This document shows positions 15,572 to 23,918 of a DNA stretch of 64,000 nucleotides, in pieces. Every line of letters begins with the position of its first letter. The stretch's first letter is position 1. The stretch comes from Candidatus Gastranaerophilales bacterium (GTDB taxonomy: Bacteria > Cyanobacteriota > Vampirovibrionia > Gastranaerophilales > Gastranaerophilaceae), in assembly GCA_944322755.1 (NCBI GenBank), contig CALUPY010000001.1, positions 62,001-126,000 of the forward strand. The letters run 5' to 3'. Both the position numbers and the translations under genes were made by a program. Under the pieces are notes generated by a model. That model made no database searches. It was not told the DNA's origin and was given only the letters and a program-made list of their open reading frames with translations.

Positions 15572-16225
15572 TTATTTACCGGTCAACAAGGAAAGTAATT
15601 CATACGGACTATCAACAATGTAATCAGCGCCTTCTTCTTCAAGAAGTGCTCTATCTCTAAATCCCCAGCTAACACCAACACAAGGAATTCCTGCATTCTT
15701 TGCGGTTTGAACATCCACATCCGAATCCCCGCAGTATACAGTTTTGGAATTATCAGCACCAAGAAGCTCCATTGCCCTAAAAACGCTGTCCGGAGCAGGT
15801 TTTTTTCTCACATTTTCAGATTCTCCTATGGCAACAGGTATTCGTTTTCCAAAATACCGTTGACACAGTTCTTTAACAGCTGCATCAAATTTATTAGAAA
15901 CAACAGCTGTTTTTATCCCATAGGAATCTATTGCATCAAGCATTTCTAATATTCCGTCATATGGTTTTGTATGTTCATACATTCGAATTTTATAGTCAGC
16001 TTTAAAATCCGCAAGGCATTTTTCATACAAAGGATTTTCCAGTCCCGAAGGTATTGCACGCTCAATCAGCTTTGCTACACCATTTCCGACAAACATTCTG
16101 ACTTCTTCTATTGTTCTTTGGGGATAACCGTATTTATTCAAAACATAATTCGTACTTTCTTTTAAATCAAAGAGAGTATTCAGCAAAGTCCCGTCTAAAT
16201 CAAAAATTATAGTCTCATATTTCAT
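15572..16225 (-). CDS. HAD-superfamily phosphatase, phosphoglycolate phosphatase-like
   Basis: A 217-residue HAD hydrolase of the Gph type. Motif I is 'IIFDLDGTLL', with nucleophile Asp9 and acid/base Asp11. Motif II is 'TAVVSNK', motif III is the Lys in 'VRKKPAPD', and motif IV is 'YCGDSDVDVQTAKNAG'. A helical cap lies between motifs I and II, as in phosphoglycolate phosphatases and pyrophosphatases of this subgroup. Possible substrates include 2-phosphoglycolate from DNA repair or other small phosphate esters. The gene overlaps the end of the DNA methyltransferase gene by four bases, so the two are translated from one message. Confidence 0.9.
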   Translation of the reverse strand: MKYETIIFDLDGTLLNTLFDLKESTNYVLNKYGYPQRTIEEVRMFVGNGVAKLIERAIPSGLENPLYEKCLADFKADYKIRMYEHTKPYDGILEMLDAIDSYGIKTAVVSNKFDAAVKELCQRYFGKRIPVAIGESENVRKKPAPDSVFRAMELLGADNSKTVYCGDSDVDVQTAKNAGIPCVGVSWGFRDRALLEEEGADYIVDSPYELLSLLTGK

Positions 16226-17103
16226 GGCTTCTGAAATACCATTACATATTCATGCTTAAAGATATAAAAACCGCCAAACAAGGCTCTATATCTCCATAGT
16301 TGGGCATCTTTACCCTTTGCTCGTTCGTTTCCCTGAATATCTTTTACTATTATAGCTTTTGTAATGAATCCGGCTCTGTTCATTCGTTCCATACATCCGA
16401 AACTCAAAGGATAATACTGGCCTTTTGCGTATTTATCACCAATAACCAGTGCTGCAAATCTGCCTTTTTCCAGTTTTTCAAAACCGTTTTTTGCTACTTT
16501 TTCAAACAAATCATAAAATTCATCTGTAGATGAACAGTTTGAAAGATCTTCTTTCTTATCTGAAAATTTGATAATATCATCATATGGAGGGTGAAGCATT
16601 AAAAATTGAGCCTTTTCTGCCCCCATAATCTCAAGTCGTGCCTGAATCTTGTCCGGAACTGACTCTGATGCACTATCTGCGCAAATAATATTTACGTCAG
16701 TAACAAGCTGTTTGGGAGTAAATTTTTCACTTACGTAATCGCAAAGTTCTTGCTTTAGTTCTACGCCAATACAACGTCTGTGCATATTAATTGCTTCGAT
16801 ACCGGAAGTTCCGGAACCGAAAAACAAATCCAGAACAATATCATTCTTTTTCGTAAATCTTTCATACAATTGCTGGGCAATTTGGGGTATATAATTACCA
16901 TGATAGTCATTAGAATGACCATGCTCTTTAGAACGAGAAGGAAATTCCCATAGAGTTCCGGTCAAAATATGATCATATTCTTTCCACTTTTTCAGGTTTA
17001 TGTCATTGTAGGGCTTTGTCAGCACCTCTTCTTTTTGCACAACCTTAAGATTTGCTTTTGAGACCTTATGCTTTCTTTTTAAATTTCCTGTATTAACTGC
17101 CAC
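16222..17103 (-). CDS. Solitary site-specific DNA methyltransferase (N6-adenine or N4-cytosine type)
   Basis: The 293-residue enzyme has a Lys-rich N-terminus and a SAM-dependent catalytic core. The binding motif is 'VLDLFFGSGTSGIEAI' (near residue 95) followed by 'CIGVELKQELCDYV'. The catalytic tetrapeptide is HPPY in 'FLMLHPPYDDIIKF', a variant of the usual (D/N/S)PP(Y/F/W). Both N6-adenine and N4-cytosine enzymes use this fold, and the target sequence cannot be read. 'YYPLSFGCMERMNRAGF' and 'IVKDIQGNERAKGKD' form the C-terminal half. No restriction endonuclease or specificity gene is adjacent, so it is likely an orphan methylase with an epigenetic role, or a remnant of a restriction system. 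It overlaps the phosphatase gene by four bases. Confidence 0.88.
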   Translation of the reverse strand: MAVNTGNLKRKHKVSKANLKVVQKEEVLTKPYNDINLKKWKEYDHILTGTLWEFPSRSKEHGHSNDYHGNYIPQIAQQLYERFTKKNDIVLDLFFGSGTSGIEAINMHRRCIGVELKQELCDYVSEKFTPKQLVTDVNIICADSASESVPDKIQARLEIMGAEKAQFLMLHPPYDDIIKFSDKKEDLSNCSSTDEFYDLFEKVAKNGFEKLEKGRFAALVIGDKYAKGQYYPLSFGCMERMNRAGFITKAIIVKDIQGNERAKGKDAQLWRYRALFGGFYIFKHEYVMVFQKP

Positions 17104-17292
17104 CGCTACCCCTGTCTATCTAAGAATACTACTTTAGTATAGGTAACAAATACAGAATTTAAATCATAACAATAGATGAAATTTAAAAAAAGCTCACATC
17201 TGAAGAATAAAAAAATTGCACAAGGATAACCAGACTCCCTGAAACTGTTTTCTATTGCACTGTTATAAGGCTTTCGTTTAAACAGGTTGCTA

Positions 17293-18102
17293 TTAACAGA
17301 TTTCTTCAATTACTTTTAATAAAAGTTCTTTGAATAACGCTTTAACTTTGTTTGCTGTTTCAACAACTTCGATATGTGATAATCTGCTCGGATGTACACC
17401 TGCAGCTGAATTTGTAATACAACTTATGCCCAGAACATCCATACCGCAATAATTTGCAACTAGAGCCTCTGGTACTGTAGACATTCCTACAGCATCAGCC
17501 CCCATTACTCTTAGCATATTAATTTCTGCAGGAGTTTCGTAGCTTGGGCCGCTCATTGCGGCATAAACACCTTTGTGAACGGTTAATCCGATTTCTTTTG
17601 CTTTTTTTTCTGCCATTTCTATCAAATCTTTTTTATACACTTCACTCATATCAGGGAATCTGTCTCCGAGTGACGAATCATTTTCACCGACAAGCGGATT
17701 TACGCCCATAAGATTTATATGGTCTTTTATAAGCATTAAGTCCCCGGCTTTGTAATCTTTGTTCACACTGCCAGCTGCATTTGTAACGATAAGATGCTCA
17801 ACTCCGAGTTTTCTCATTACTTTTGTCGGGTATACAATTTTGCTTATATTATAACCTTCGTAAAAATGATAGCGTCCCTGCATAATAACAGTGTTTTTGT
17901 TTTTTATTTGTGCAAAAACAAGTTGTCCTTTATGCCCTATGACTGTAGATTTTTCAAATCCGGGTATTTCCGAATAGGGTATAACCTGCACCGGCACAAA
18001 ATCGTTAGCGAAATCCCCCAGTCCCGAACCTAAAATAATACCTATTTCAGGTTTGTAATCCTTTATTTTTTTTTGAATATATTTTACAGTCTCATTTATC
18101 AT
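17293..18102 (-). CDS. punA: Purine nucleoside phosphorylase
   Basis: The enzyme cleaves purine (deoxy)ribonucleosides with phosphate into the base and (deoxy)ribose 1-phosphate, for purine salvage. The 269-residue length and motifs match the trimeric, human-like PNP family: 'IGIILGSGLGDF' at the N-terminus, 'VIMQGRYHFYEGY', 'IVTNAAGSVNKDYKAGDLMLIKDHIN', 'YAAMSGPSYETPAEINML' and 'VGMSTVPEALVANYCGM', ending with 'ITNSAAGV'. Its start overlaps the end of the oxidoreductase gamma-subunit gene by four bases, so the last gene of the ferredoxin oxidoreductase operon is a purine-salvage enzyme. hpt at 34713 supplies the next salvage step. Confidence 0.96.
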   Translation of the reverse strand: MINETVKYIQKKIKDYKPEIGIILGSGLGDFANDFVPVQVIPYSEIPGFEKSTVIGHKGQLVFAQIKNKNTVIMQGRYHFYEGYNISKIVYPTKVMRKLGVEHLIVTNAAGSVNKDYKAGDLMLIKDHINLMGVNPLVGENDSSLGDRFPDMSEVYKKDLIEMAEKKAKEIGLTVHKGVYAAMSGPSYETPAEINMLRVMGADAVGMSTVPEALVANYCGMDVLGISCITNSAAGVHPSRLSHIEVVETANKVKALFKELLLKVIEEIC

Positions 18103-18656
18103 AAACTAACCTTAGACATACTTTTCATAAAATTTATACCGCATTCCAGCGACTTAAGATTTGCTGAGAGCAGATGTTCTTTTTTCCCAGCTGTCATAAC
18201 CATCAATGCTTGTTGCAGACTGTCAATTGAAAGTATTTTTGTCTTTTCAACAAATGCACCTACAGCAATGACATTTGCAAAGCCATTTCCACCAAGCTCC
18301 TCTGCCATATCATTAAGATTCATATTTAAATATTCAATATCTTGTCTTTCCGGTATTTTTTTGACAAGAGATGTGTTTAAAAGCATAAGTCCGCCTGGCT
18401 TAATTCTATGTTCAAATTTCAATTCTGACGGCAAATTCAATGCAAATAAGACATCAGCTTTATCAATGACAGGTGATGAAATTTCATCGTCAGAAATATT
18501 TACTGAGCAGTTTGCAGCTCCTCCTCGCATCTCTGCACCGTATGAAGGAATCCAGGTTGTATTTTTCCCTTCAATGACAGCTGCATGGCACAATAATGAG
18601 CCTGCAAAAAGTATTCCCTGTCCTCCGTACCCTGAAATGATTATACTGGTTTCCAT
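18099..18656 (-). CDS. 2-oxoacid:ferredoxin oxidoreductase, gamma subunit
   Basis: This 185-residue subunit belongs to the four-subunit ferredoxin-dependent oxidoreductases that decarboxylate a 2-oxoacid to its acyl-CoA. It shows the gamma-family start 'IIISGYGGQGILFAGSLLCHAA' and 'TWIPSYGAEMRGGAANCSV', the typical glycine-rich N-terminus and central loop. The C-terminus has 'GGNGFANVIAVGAFVE'. It overlaps punA by four bases, and its start lies at the beta-subunit stop. Order on the minus strand is ferredoxin subunit, alpha, beta, gamma. Whether the substrate is 2-oxoglutarate or a branched-chain 2-oxoacid is not resolved. Confidence 0.92.
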   Translation of the reverse strand: METSIIISGYGGQGILFAGSLLCHAAVIEGKNTTWIPSYGAEMRGGAANCSVNISDDEISSPVIDKADVLFALNLPSELKFEHRIKPGGLMLLNTSLVKKIPERQDIEYLNMNLNDMAEELGGNGFANVIAVGAFVEKTKILSIDSLQQALMVMTAGKKEHLLSANLKSLECGINFMKSMSKVSL

Positions 18657-19420
18657 CAGATGTTTTCTCCTTCGGTTATATCTTTGAAAACACCTAATTT
18701 GTGTACTTTTTCAACAGTGTTTTCTATGTAATCTATACATTCGACAGGTGTCATATGCCAGTTTGTCGGACATGCTGCAATGACTTCAACAAAACTGTAT
18801 CCAAGCCCTTTCAATTGCATTTCAAATGCTTTTCTTATTGCTTTTTTAGCCTGTTTTATATACTTAGGTGAACTTATAGCCACTCTTGCTACATATGCTG
18901 CACCTTCACAGTTTGCGACGGTCTCAGCAACTCTTAGAGGATATCCGGTGAGTTCGGCTTTTCTGCCCCTGGGAGTAGTCGTTGTCACCTGACCGACCAG
19001 AGTTGTTGCGCTTGCTTGTCCGCCTGTCATTCCAAAGGTTGTGTTGTTAATGCATATAGTTGTAATTTTTTCGCCGCGGCAGGCAGTATGAATAGTTTCA
19101 TTAAAACCGATTGTAGCAGCATCACCGTCACCCTGATATGTAAAAACAAATTTGTCAGGCAAAGAACGTTTTATACCTGTTGCGACACAGGGTGAACGTC
19201 CGTGAGATGCACCTGCAACATCAAGTTCATAAAATTTTTCAAGAAATATTGAACATCCCACAGAGGATATAGCTATTGTATTTTCTCTTATACCAAATTC
19301 ATCAATAAGTTCTGCTATAATTTTGAGCACAACACCATGTCCGCATCCCGGACAAAAAGTAAATCCTTTGTCCTTTATTAACGTTTCCGGTCTTTTATAA
19401 ACTAAAGTCTCCCCTGTCAT
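18656..19420 (-). CDS. 2-oxoacid:ferredoxin oxidoreductase, beta subunit (TPP-binding)
   Basis: The 254-residue beta subunit holds thiamine pyrophosphate. Visible motifs are 'FCPGCGHGVVLKII' at the N-terminus with the conserved CxxC, 'GRSPCVATGIKRSLPDKFVFTYQGDGDAATIG' containing the GDG cofactor motif, and 'ICINNTTFGMTGGQASATT', which completes the TPP motif. These match 2-oxoglutarate and branched-chain 2-oxoacid (KorB/VorA) subunits. Spacing is tight: it starts four bases after alpha ends and shares its last base with the gamma start. The complex feeds electrons to ferredoxin, which fits a strict anaerobe. Confidence 0.93.
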   Translation of the reverse strand: MTGETLVYKRPETLIKDKGFTFCPGCGHGVVLKIIAELIDEFGIRENTIAISSVGCSIFLEKFYELDVAGASHGRSPCVATGIKRSLPDKFVFTYQGDGDAATIGFNETIHTACRGEKITTICINNTTFGMTGGQASATTLVGQVTTTTPRGRKAELTGYPLRVAETVANCEGAAYVARVAISSPKYIKQAKKAIRKAFEMQLKGLGYSFVEVIAACPTNWHMTPVECIDYIENTVEKVHKLGVFKDITEGENI

Positions 19421-19423
19421 TGT

Positions 19424-20491
19424 TTACACCTTAACACCTATCTTATTATATAATGCCGTAATTTTTTCAAGCATTTGTGTATCTGTCAAGAGCCCGCCTC
19501 CGCTTCGTCCTAAAAATTCTACCGGGCATGCACCGAAAACAGATGCTTTTACATCCAGCAACATTTGACCCTGATTTAACTCTATATCGAGTATCATTTG
19601 TGCTGATTTTGCAGTTTCAAAAAGTTCTTTTTCCGGGAATGGCGAAAGCATTACAGGTCGGAAAAGACCTACTTTCATACCGGCTTTTCTTGCTTTTTTG
19701 ACTGCTGATTTCGCAATTCTTGCTGTAGTTCCAAATGCAGTGACTATAAGTTCTGCATCGTCAGTCATAAATTTGTCAACAATCGTTTCTTTCTCTGCAA
19801 TAATTCTATATTTTTCAAAAATTCTGTCAGAAATTTTTTCAAGTTCGCCATCTGCCATATGCAAAGAAACAATATTTCTCGGTGTCCTTCCTTTTGCGCC
19901 TGACAAGGCCCAAATGGAAACATCATCATCTTTGTATGGATATTGTCCGAATTCAACAGGTTCCATCATCTGTCCTAAAATTCCGTCAGCAAGCAGCATA
20001 ACAGGATTTCTGTATTTCATTGACACATGAAACGCTCTATACATTAGGTCTATAGCCTCTTGTATGGTCGCAGGTGAATAAACGATAACTTTATAGTCGC
20101 CGTTTCCGCCTCCTTTTACTGCCTGGAAATAATCTCCTTGTGCACTTGCTATATTCCCAAGCCCCGGACCGCCTCTCATTACACTGACTATTACCCCCGG
20201 AACTTCTGCACAGCACATAGCAGACATCGCTTCCTGCATTAATGCAATACCGCATGAAGAGGAGGATGTCATTGCTTTTGTACCTGTTGTACCGGCTCCT
20301 ATAACCATGCTTATCGATGCAAGCTCGCTTTCTGCCGTAATAAATGTACGTCCGAGTTCAGGCATTTTGTCACCCATATATTCTCCGATTTCACTCTGCG
20401 GAGTAATAGGGTATCCAAAATAGCATTTACAGCCGGCATTTATAGCCGCCTGTGCAATAGCCTGATTACCTTTCCATAAAACTTTTGTCAC
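19424..20491 (-). CDS. 2-oxoacid:ferredoxin oxidoreductase, alpha subunit (VorB/KorA-like)
   Basis: The alpha subunit (355 residues) shows the pyrimidine-binding domain start 'LWKGNQAIAQAAINAGC' and 'FGYPITPQSEIGEYM', followed by 'AMTSSSSCGIALMQEAMS', 'MRGGPGLGNIASAQGDYFQAVKGGG' and 'PVMLLADGILGQMMEPVEF', then a C-terminal transketolase-like domain ('DAELIVTAFGTTARIAKSAVKKA'). The length and these phrases match the subunit annotated as VorB (3-methyl-2-oxobutanoate) more closely than long-form KorA, but 2-oxoglutarate remains possible. The start codon overlaps the stop of the small ferredoxin subunit gene by one base. Confidence 0.92.
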   Translation of the reverse strand: MTKVLWKGNQAIAQAAINAGCKCYFGYPITPQSEIGEYMGDKMPELGRTFITAESELASISMVIGAGTTGTKAMTSSSSCGIALMQEAMSAMCCAEVPGVIVSVMRGGPGLGNIASAQGDYFQAVKGGGNGDYKVIVYSPATIQEAIDLMYRAFHVSMKYRNPVMLLADGILGQMMEPVEFGQYPYKDDDVSIWALSGAKGRTPRNIVSLHMADGELEKISDRIFEKYRIIAEKETIVDKFMTDDAELIVTAFGTTARIAKSAVKKARKAGMKVGLFRPVMLSPFPEKELFETAKSAQMILDIELNQGQMLLDVKASVFGACPVEFLGRSGGGLLTDTQMLEKITALYNKIGVKV

Positions 20492-20700
20492 TATCTATAA
20501 ACCTCAACTATTGCTGCTTCCGGACAGCTTTCTGCACACAGGGCGCATCCCAGACATTCTTTTTGTTCATCTTTGAATTCTGCATAGTGTACACCTATTG
20601 AATTTGTACATGCAGATGTTTTTATAAGATTTTTGGGACAAGCATTCATACAAATCTTGCAAGATTTACACAGATCCTTGTTTATAACAATCCTTGCCAT
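20491..20700 (-). CDS. 2-oxoacid:ferredoxin oxidoreductase, ferredoxin-like delta subunit
   Basis: The 69-residue protein has two [4Fe-4S] motifs: 'CKSCKICMNACP' near the start and 'CLGCALCAESCP' near the end. It is the small delta subunit that passes electrons from the TPP/iron-sulfur core to ferredoxin. It is the first gene of the operon, with the alpha subunit following after a one-base overlap. The 76-base space to the GH57 gene upstream could hold the operon promoter, although no strong -35/-10 pair is obvious. Confidence 0.93.
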   Translation of the reverse strand: MARIVINKDLCKSCKICMNACPKNLIKTSACTNSIGVHYAEFKDEQKECLGCALCAESCPEAAIVEVYR

Positions 20701-20776
20701 TTTAAATTTTCACTCTAATCTATAAAGTTTACTATCAAATTTAATTTTACCACCAGCAAGGAATAAAAGCCAATAC

Positions 20777-23287
20777 TTACTTGCATTGATTTATCGGAGA
20801 CATTAATGTGTCGAATTTATCTTTGTAAAAATCCGTGTTAATATTGAGTCTTACGCCTAAATCAAATAAAAGTAATATGAACTTTCTGTCATAATCATCG
20901 CGGGCTGCACTATTTTCTTCCGCAAATTCGTCTAACAGTTCTTTCATTCTGTTGTAATAGATATTTTGCGCTTCTGTTATATCAGGATTTATGTCCAGTA
21001 AGTCTGCATACTTGAATAGCTCAAGTGCGATTTCCAGTCTGTGGACTTCCGGACTTTTTGCAACATCAAACACTGCATTTGTGATTTTCTCCGTGAATAC
21101 GGAGTTTGCATACTTTTTATCAAGTTTTATTCCGATATTTTTTGCTTCACTGTTTATATCTATTGCTGACATGATGTCATTTATATTGATTTCATCTTTG
21201 CATTTTTCAATATATTCGTTAAATTCTTTACCAAGTGTGTATGATGTTGCAATTTTAAATTCGTTCGGAGGATCGAGACCGAGGCTCTTGTAATGGTAGA
21301 TTGACCCCTTTCCTTCGTCGTAAATTTCTTTATACAGCTGGGTAAATTTGCTCGTTTTGCTTTTAAGCAGCATTGTAAGGATTTTTCTTCTTTCTTCGAG
21401 AAAAATATTTTTCAATGTATAGTACTCAGAACCGAATTCTGCATCCATGTGTCTTATGATTTCTGTAATCGGATTGTCTTTAAATATAGAAATCAGGTCT
21501 TTTTGTATTCTTGCAAAATCTGCCTCATCGGAAAACTCTTTCATTGTACAATGGAAATCTTCGCCTGAAAATTTCAACAAAGCAAAAACCATATCGTATT
21601 TTTCCAGAGTTATTCTTGACTGAACTTCTATTCTGCCGACGACAAATTTGTTCTTTCCGTTAAAGGCTTTTTTGTATCCTAGACGTTTAAATTTGTATGA
21701 GTAAAAAGTGCTTTCGTCTTCAATGTCTTCATACATAGAGGATATTGCCCAGAGACTAACGATTTGTTTTACATTTACAATAGATGGTTTTACGAATTTT
21801 TCATAAATGTCCTTACCTGTTCCGAATTCTTTTATGTTGCTTTGGGCATTTTCAAGAATTTCAACAAATCTTTTTTCATAATCTTCATCTGTAAAGTATG
21901 CAGCCAGCTGCATTGCGCGGGCAGCATATTTCATAATCTGAGTTGTTTCTATACCTGAAATGTCTGCAAAAAACCAGCCGCAGCTAGTGTACATCAACAT
22001 TGCCTGACGCTGGATTTCCAGAAGTTTCATTGCAAGCACTCTTTGCTCATCATTGAGCTCCGGCTTTGTATTTTGCTGGATGAAATATTTTACATTCATT
22101 TCGTTGCGGTCAAGAATGACATCTATATATTCATTTCTGACATCCCAGGGATTTTTTATAAAATATTTCTGTCCTTCCCGTTCAAACAATATAGCGAGAT
22201 TATCTCTCAAATAGTCAAAAGCATCTCTTAACGGTTTTCTCCATTTTTGATTCCAACCGGCCTGTCCGCCTGTTGAGCAGCCGCAATCCTCTTTCCATCT
22301 TCCGACACCGTGGAAACAGCTCCATGAAGACGCCTGTTTTATGTCGACTTCATAATCTGTTTCGTGCAGGTCAAGATACTCACCGTAATTTGTAATCGTA
22401 AATCCTTCGTCTTTTGCTTTTACTTTTAATACATAAGCTAAAGCCATGTCTCCGAATTTTGTATGGTGACCGTAACTTTCTCCGTCTGTTCCGATATTGA
22501 TAATCTGGGGATAATTTCTGTCGTTAGAAACTCCGTCTTTCAGTCTGCGTGCAAATTTATTTCCGTCTTTTAAAATGTTGTCAAAAGCAACAGATTTTGA
22601 AATTGCACCGTCATAGAAAAACAAATCCACATATTTTTTAGGGTTTGATTTAATAAAATATCTGTATGGTCGAGCCGGGTCAATATTTCCCCAGCTGACA
22701 TCCTGCCAGTCTTTTGAACCTATTTTTCTACACTTTAAAGCCTGAAATGGAGACAGAATCGTGAATTTTATGCCATTATCCGCAAGAACTTCCAATGTTT
22801 CATCATCCACAGCAGTTTCAGCGAGCCACATACCTTCTGGGTTGCGACCGAAACGATATTGAAAATCACGGATTCCCCATTTAACCTGTGTTTCTTTGTC
22901 ACGGCGGTTTGCAAGTGGCATAATCATATGGTTGTACACCTGCGCAATTGCGTTCCCGTGCCCTGAAAAATTGTTTCTGCTGATTACGTCAGCTTTAATA
23001 ATTCTTTCGTAAGTCAACGGTGCATGTGTTTCAAGCCAGGACATAAGGGTCGGACCGAAATTGTAACTCATAAGTGAGTAATTGTTCACTATATCAAGAA
23101 CTCTGTTTTTGTCATCTACGATTCTTGAGGCAGAATTCGGGTTATAGCATTCGAGGTTTATTCTCTCATTCCAGTCATGATAAGGATATGCACTATCCTG
23201 CTGTTCAATTGCTTCGAGCCATGGATTTTCTCTAGGGGGCTGATAGAAATGCCCGTGTATAGTTAAATAAATAGGTTTTTTACTCAT
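20777..23287 (-). CDS. GH57 family glycoside hydrolase with DUF3536 domain (alpha-amylase/glucan enzyme type)
   Basis: A large 836-residue cytosolic enzyme (no signal peptide). The N-terminal part is the GH57 catalytic barrel: 'YLTIHGHFYQPPRENPW' near residue 10 is the first conserved region, and 'PEGMWLAETAVDDETL' carries Glu157, the likely nucleophile. A second segment 'IINIGTDGESYGHHTKFGD' holds the probable catalytic Asp. The rest, including 'WNQKWRKPLRDAFDYL', corresponds to the DUF3536-type C-terminal domain found in this group. Such proteins act on alpha-glucans, possibly glycogen. The window also has MalQ at 48821. The start follows GGAGTTTAAAAG. It is upstream of the ferredoxin oxidoreductase operon on the same strand. 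Confidence 0.9.
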   Translation of the reverse strand: MSKKPIYLTIHGHFYQPPRENPWLEAIEQQDSAYPYHDWNERINLECYNPNSASRIVDDKNRVLDIVNNYSLMSYNFGPTLMSWLETHAPLTYERIIKADVISRNNFSGHGNAIAQVYNHMIMPLANRRDKETQVKWGIRDFQYRFGRNPEGMWLAETAVDDETLEVLADNGIKFTILSPFQALKCRKIGSKDWQDVSWGNIDPARPYRYFIKSNPKKYVDLFFYDGAISKSVAFDNILKDGNKFARRLKDGVSNDRNYPQIINIGTDGESYGHHTKFGDMALAYVLKVKAKDEGFTITNYGEYLDLHETDYEVDIKQASSWSCFHGVGRWKEDCGCSTGGQAGWNQKWRKPLRDAFDYLRDNLAILFEREGQKYFIKNPWDVRNEYIDVILDRNEMNVKYFIQQNTKPELNDEQRVLAMKLLEIQRQAMLMYTSCGWFFADISGIETTQIMKYAARAMQLAAYFTDEDYEKRFVEILENAQSNIKEFGTGKDIYEKFVKPSIVNVKQIVSLWAISSMYEDIEDESTFYSYKFKRLGYKKAFNGKNKFVVGRIEVQSRITLEKYDMVFALLKFSGEDFHCTMKEFSDEADFARIQKDLISIFKDNPITEIIRHMDAEFGSEYYTLKNIFLEERRKILTMLLKSKTSKFTQLYKEIYDEGKGSIYHYKSLGLDPPNEFKIATSYTLGKEFNEYIEKCKDEININDIMSAIDINSEAKNIGIKLDKKYANSVFTEKITNAVFDVAKSPEVHRLEIALELFKYADLLDINPDITEAQNIYYNRMKELLDEFAEENSAARDDYDRKFILLLFDLGVRLNINTDFYKDKFDTLMSPINQCK

Positions 23288-23329
23288 CTTTTAAACTCCA
23301 CAACTTAGAATGCTTAGTACTGCAATGTC

Positions 23330-23848
23330 CTAGACTTTTTTCTTCTCCGGTGCTTTTTTCTGAACAACAACAAGTTTTGTTACATCTATCCAGGGATCAG
23401 AAAGAGCTGTAGAAAAAACTTTGCCGTAAATGTCTATGACATCTCCGGATTCAAGGTCTATGAATTTTTCAGCTTCGGTTCTTTTGATAAAAATTTTCAT
23501 TTCAGAAAGCGGTATTGTGTGATCTGTGACATCATCTCTTTTTATAAGAAAAGAAATATAGTCCTGAGAGCTTCTGAATGCTGGTTTGTAATCAAGACCG
23601 AGCGTTGCGAATTTGTCAAAAGTGGCTTTCATCTTTATACTTTTACCAAGATAGGCCTCCGGATTAGAAACAACATCTAACGGACATACTGAAACATATG
23701 ACGCATTGTCCTGTGTTTTTGTTTCCAATTTAACTTCAGCAGGTTTTGTTTGCGTTGCAGGTGCAGCTGTAATTTTTTCTGCCGCAAAATTTAGTCCGGC
23801 AAAACCAATGACTGCAGATAGAGCTATTATTAAAAATTTATTTTTCAT
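23330..23848 (-). CDS. Exported OB-fold-like protein, unknown function
   Basis: The 172-residue product carries a signal peptide (MKNKFLIIALSAVIGFAGL, cleavage near residues 22-30) and an Ala/Pro/Thr/Lys linker. A beta-rich domain follows, with 'LGKSIKMKATFDKF', 'IKRTEAEKFIDLESGDVIDIYGKVFS' and 'PWIDVTKLVVVQK', which reads like an OB-fold of the kind seen in small periplasmic nucleic-acid or ligand-binding proteins. The tail is Lys-rich (KKAPEKKKV). No known family is certain. It starts after a GAGGG ribosome-binding site and precedes the GH57 gene by 42 bases. Confidence 0.6.
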   Translation of the reverse strand: MKNKFLIIALSAVIGFAGLNFAAEKITAAPATQTKPAEVKLETKTQDNASYVSVCPLDVVSNPEAYLGKSIKMKATFDKFATLGLDYKPAFRSSQDYISFLIKRDDVTDHTIPLSEMKIFIKRTEAEKFIDLESGDVIDIYGKVFSTALSDPWIDVTKLVVVQKKAPEKKKV

Positions 23849-23918
23849 TTTTTCCCTCTTTGGTTTTTGATTTTTTGAGTCAATTACATATTATCACATA
23901 TTCGTAAAATAGTAATAA

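Noticed and set aside
17106-17309. 67-residue minus-strand frame between punA and the methyltransferase
   Set aside because: Phe/Cys/Tyr-rich product with no family likeness, weak start, and partial overlap with punA. It is probably just intergenic sequence.
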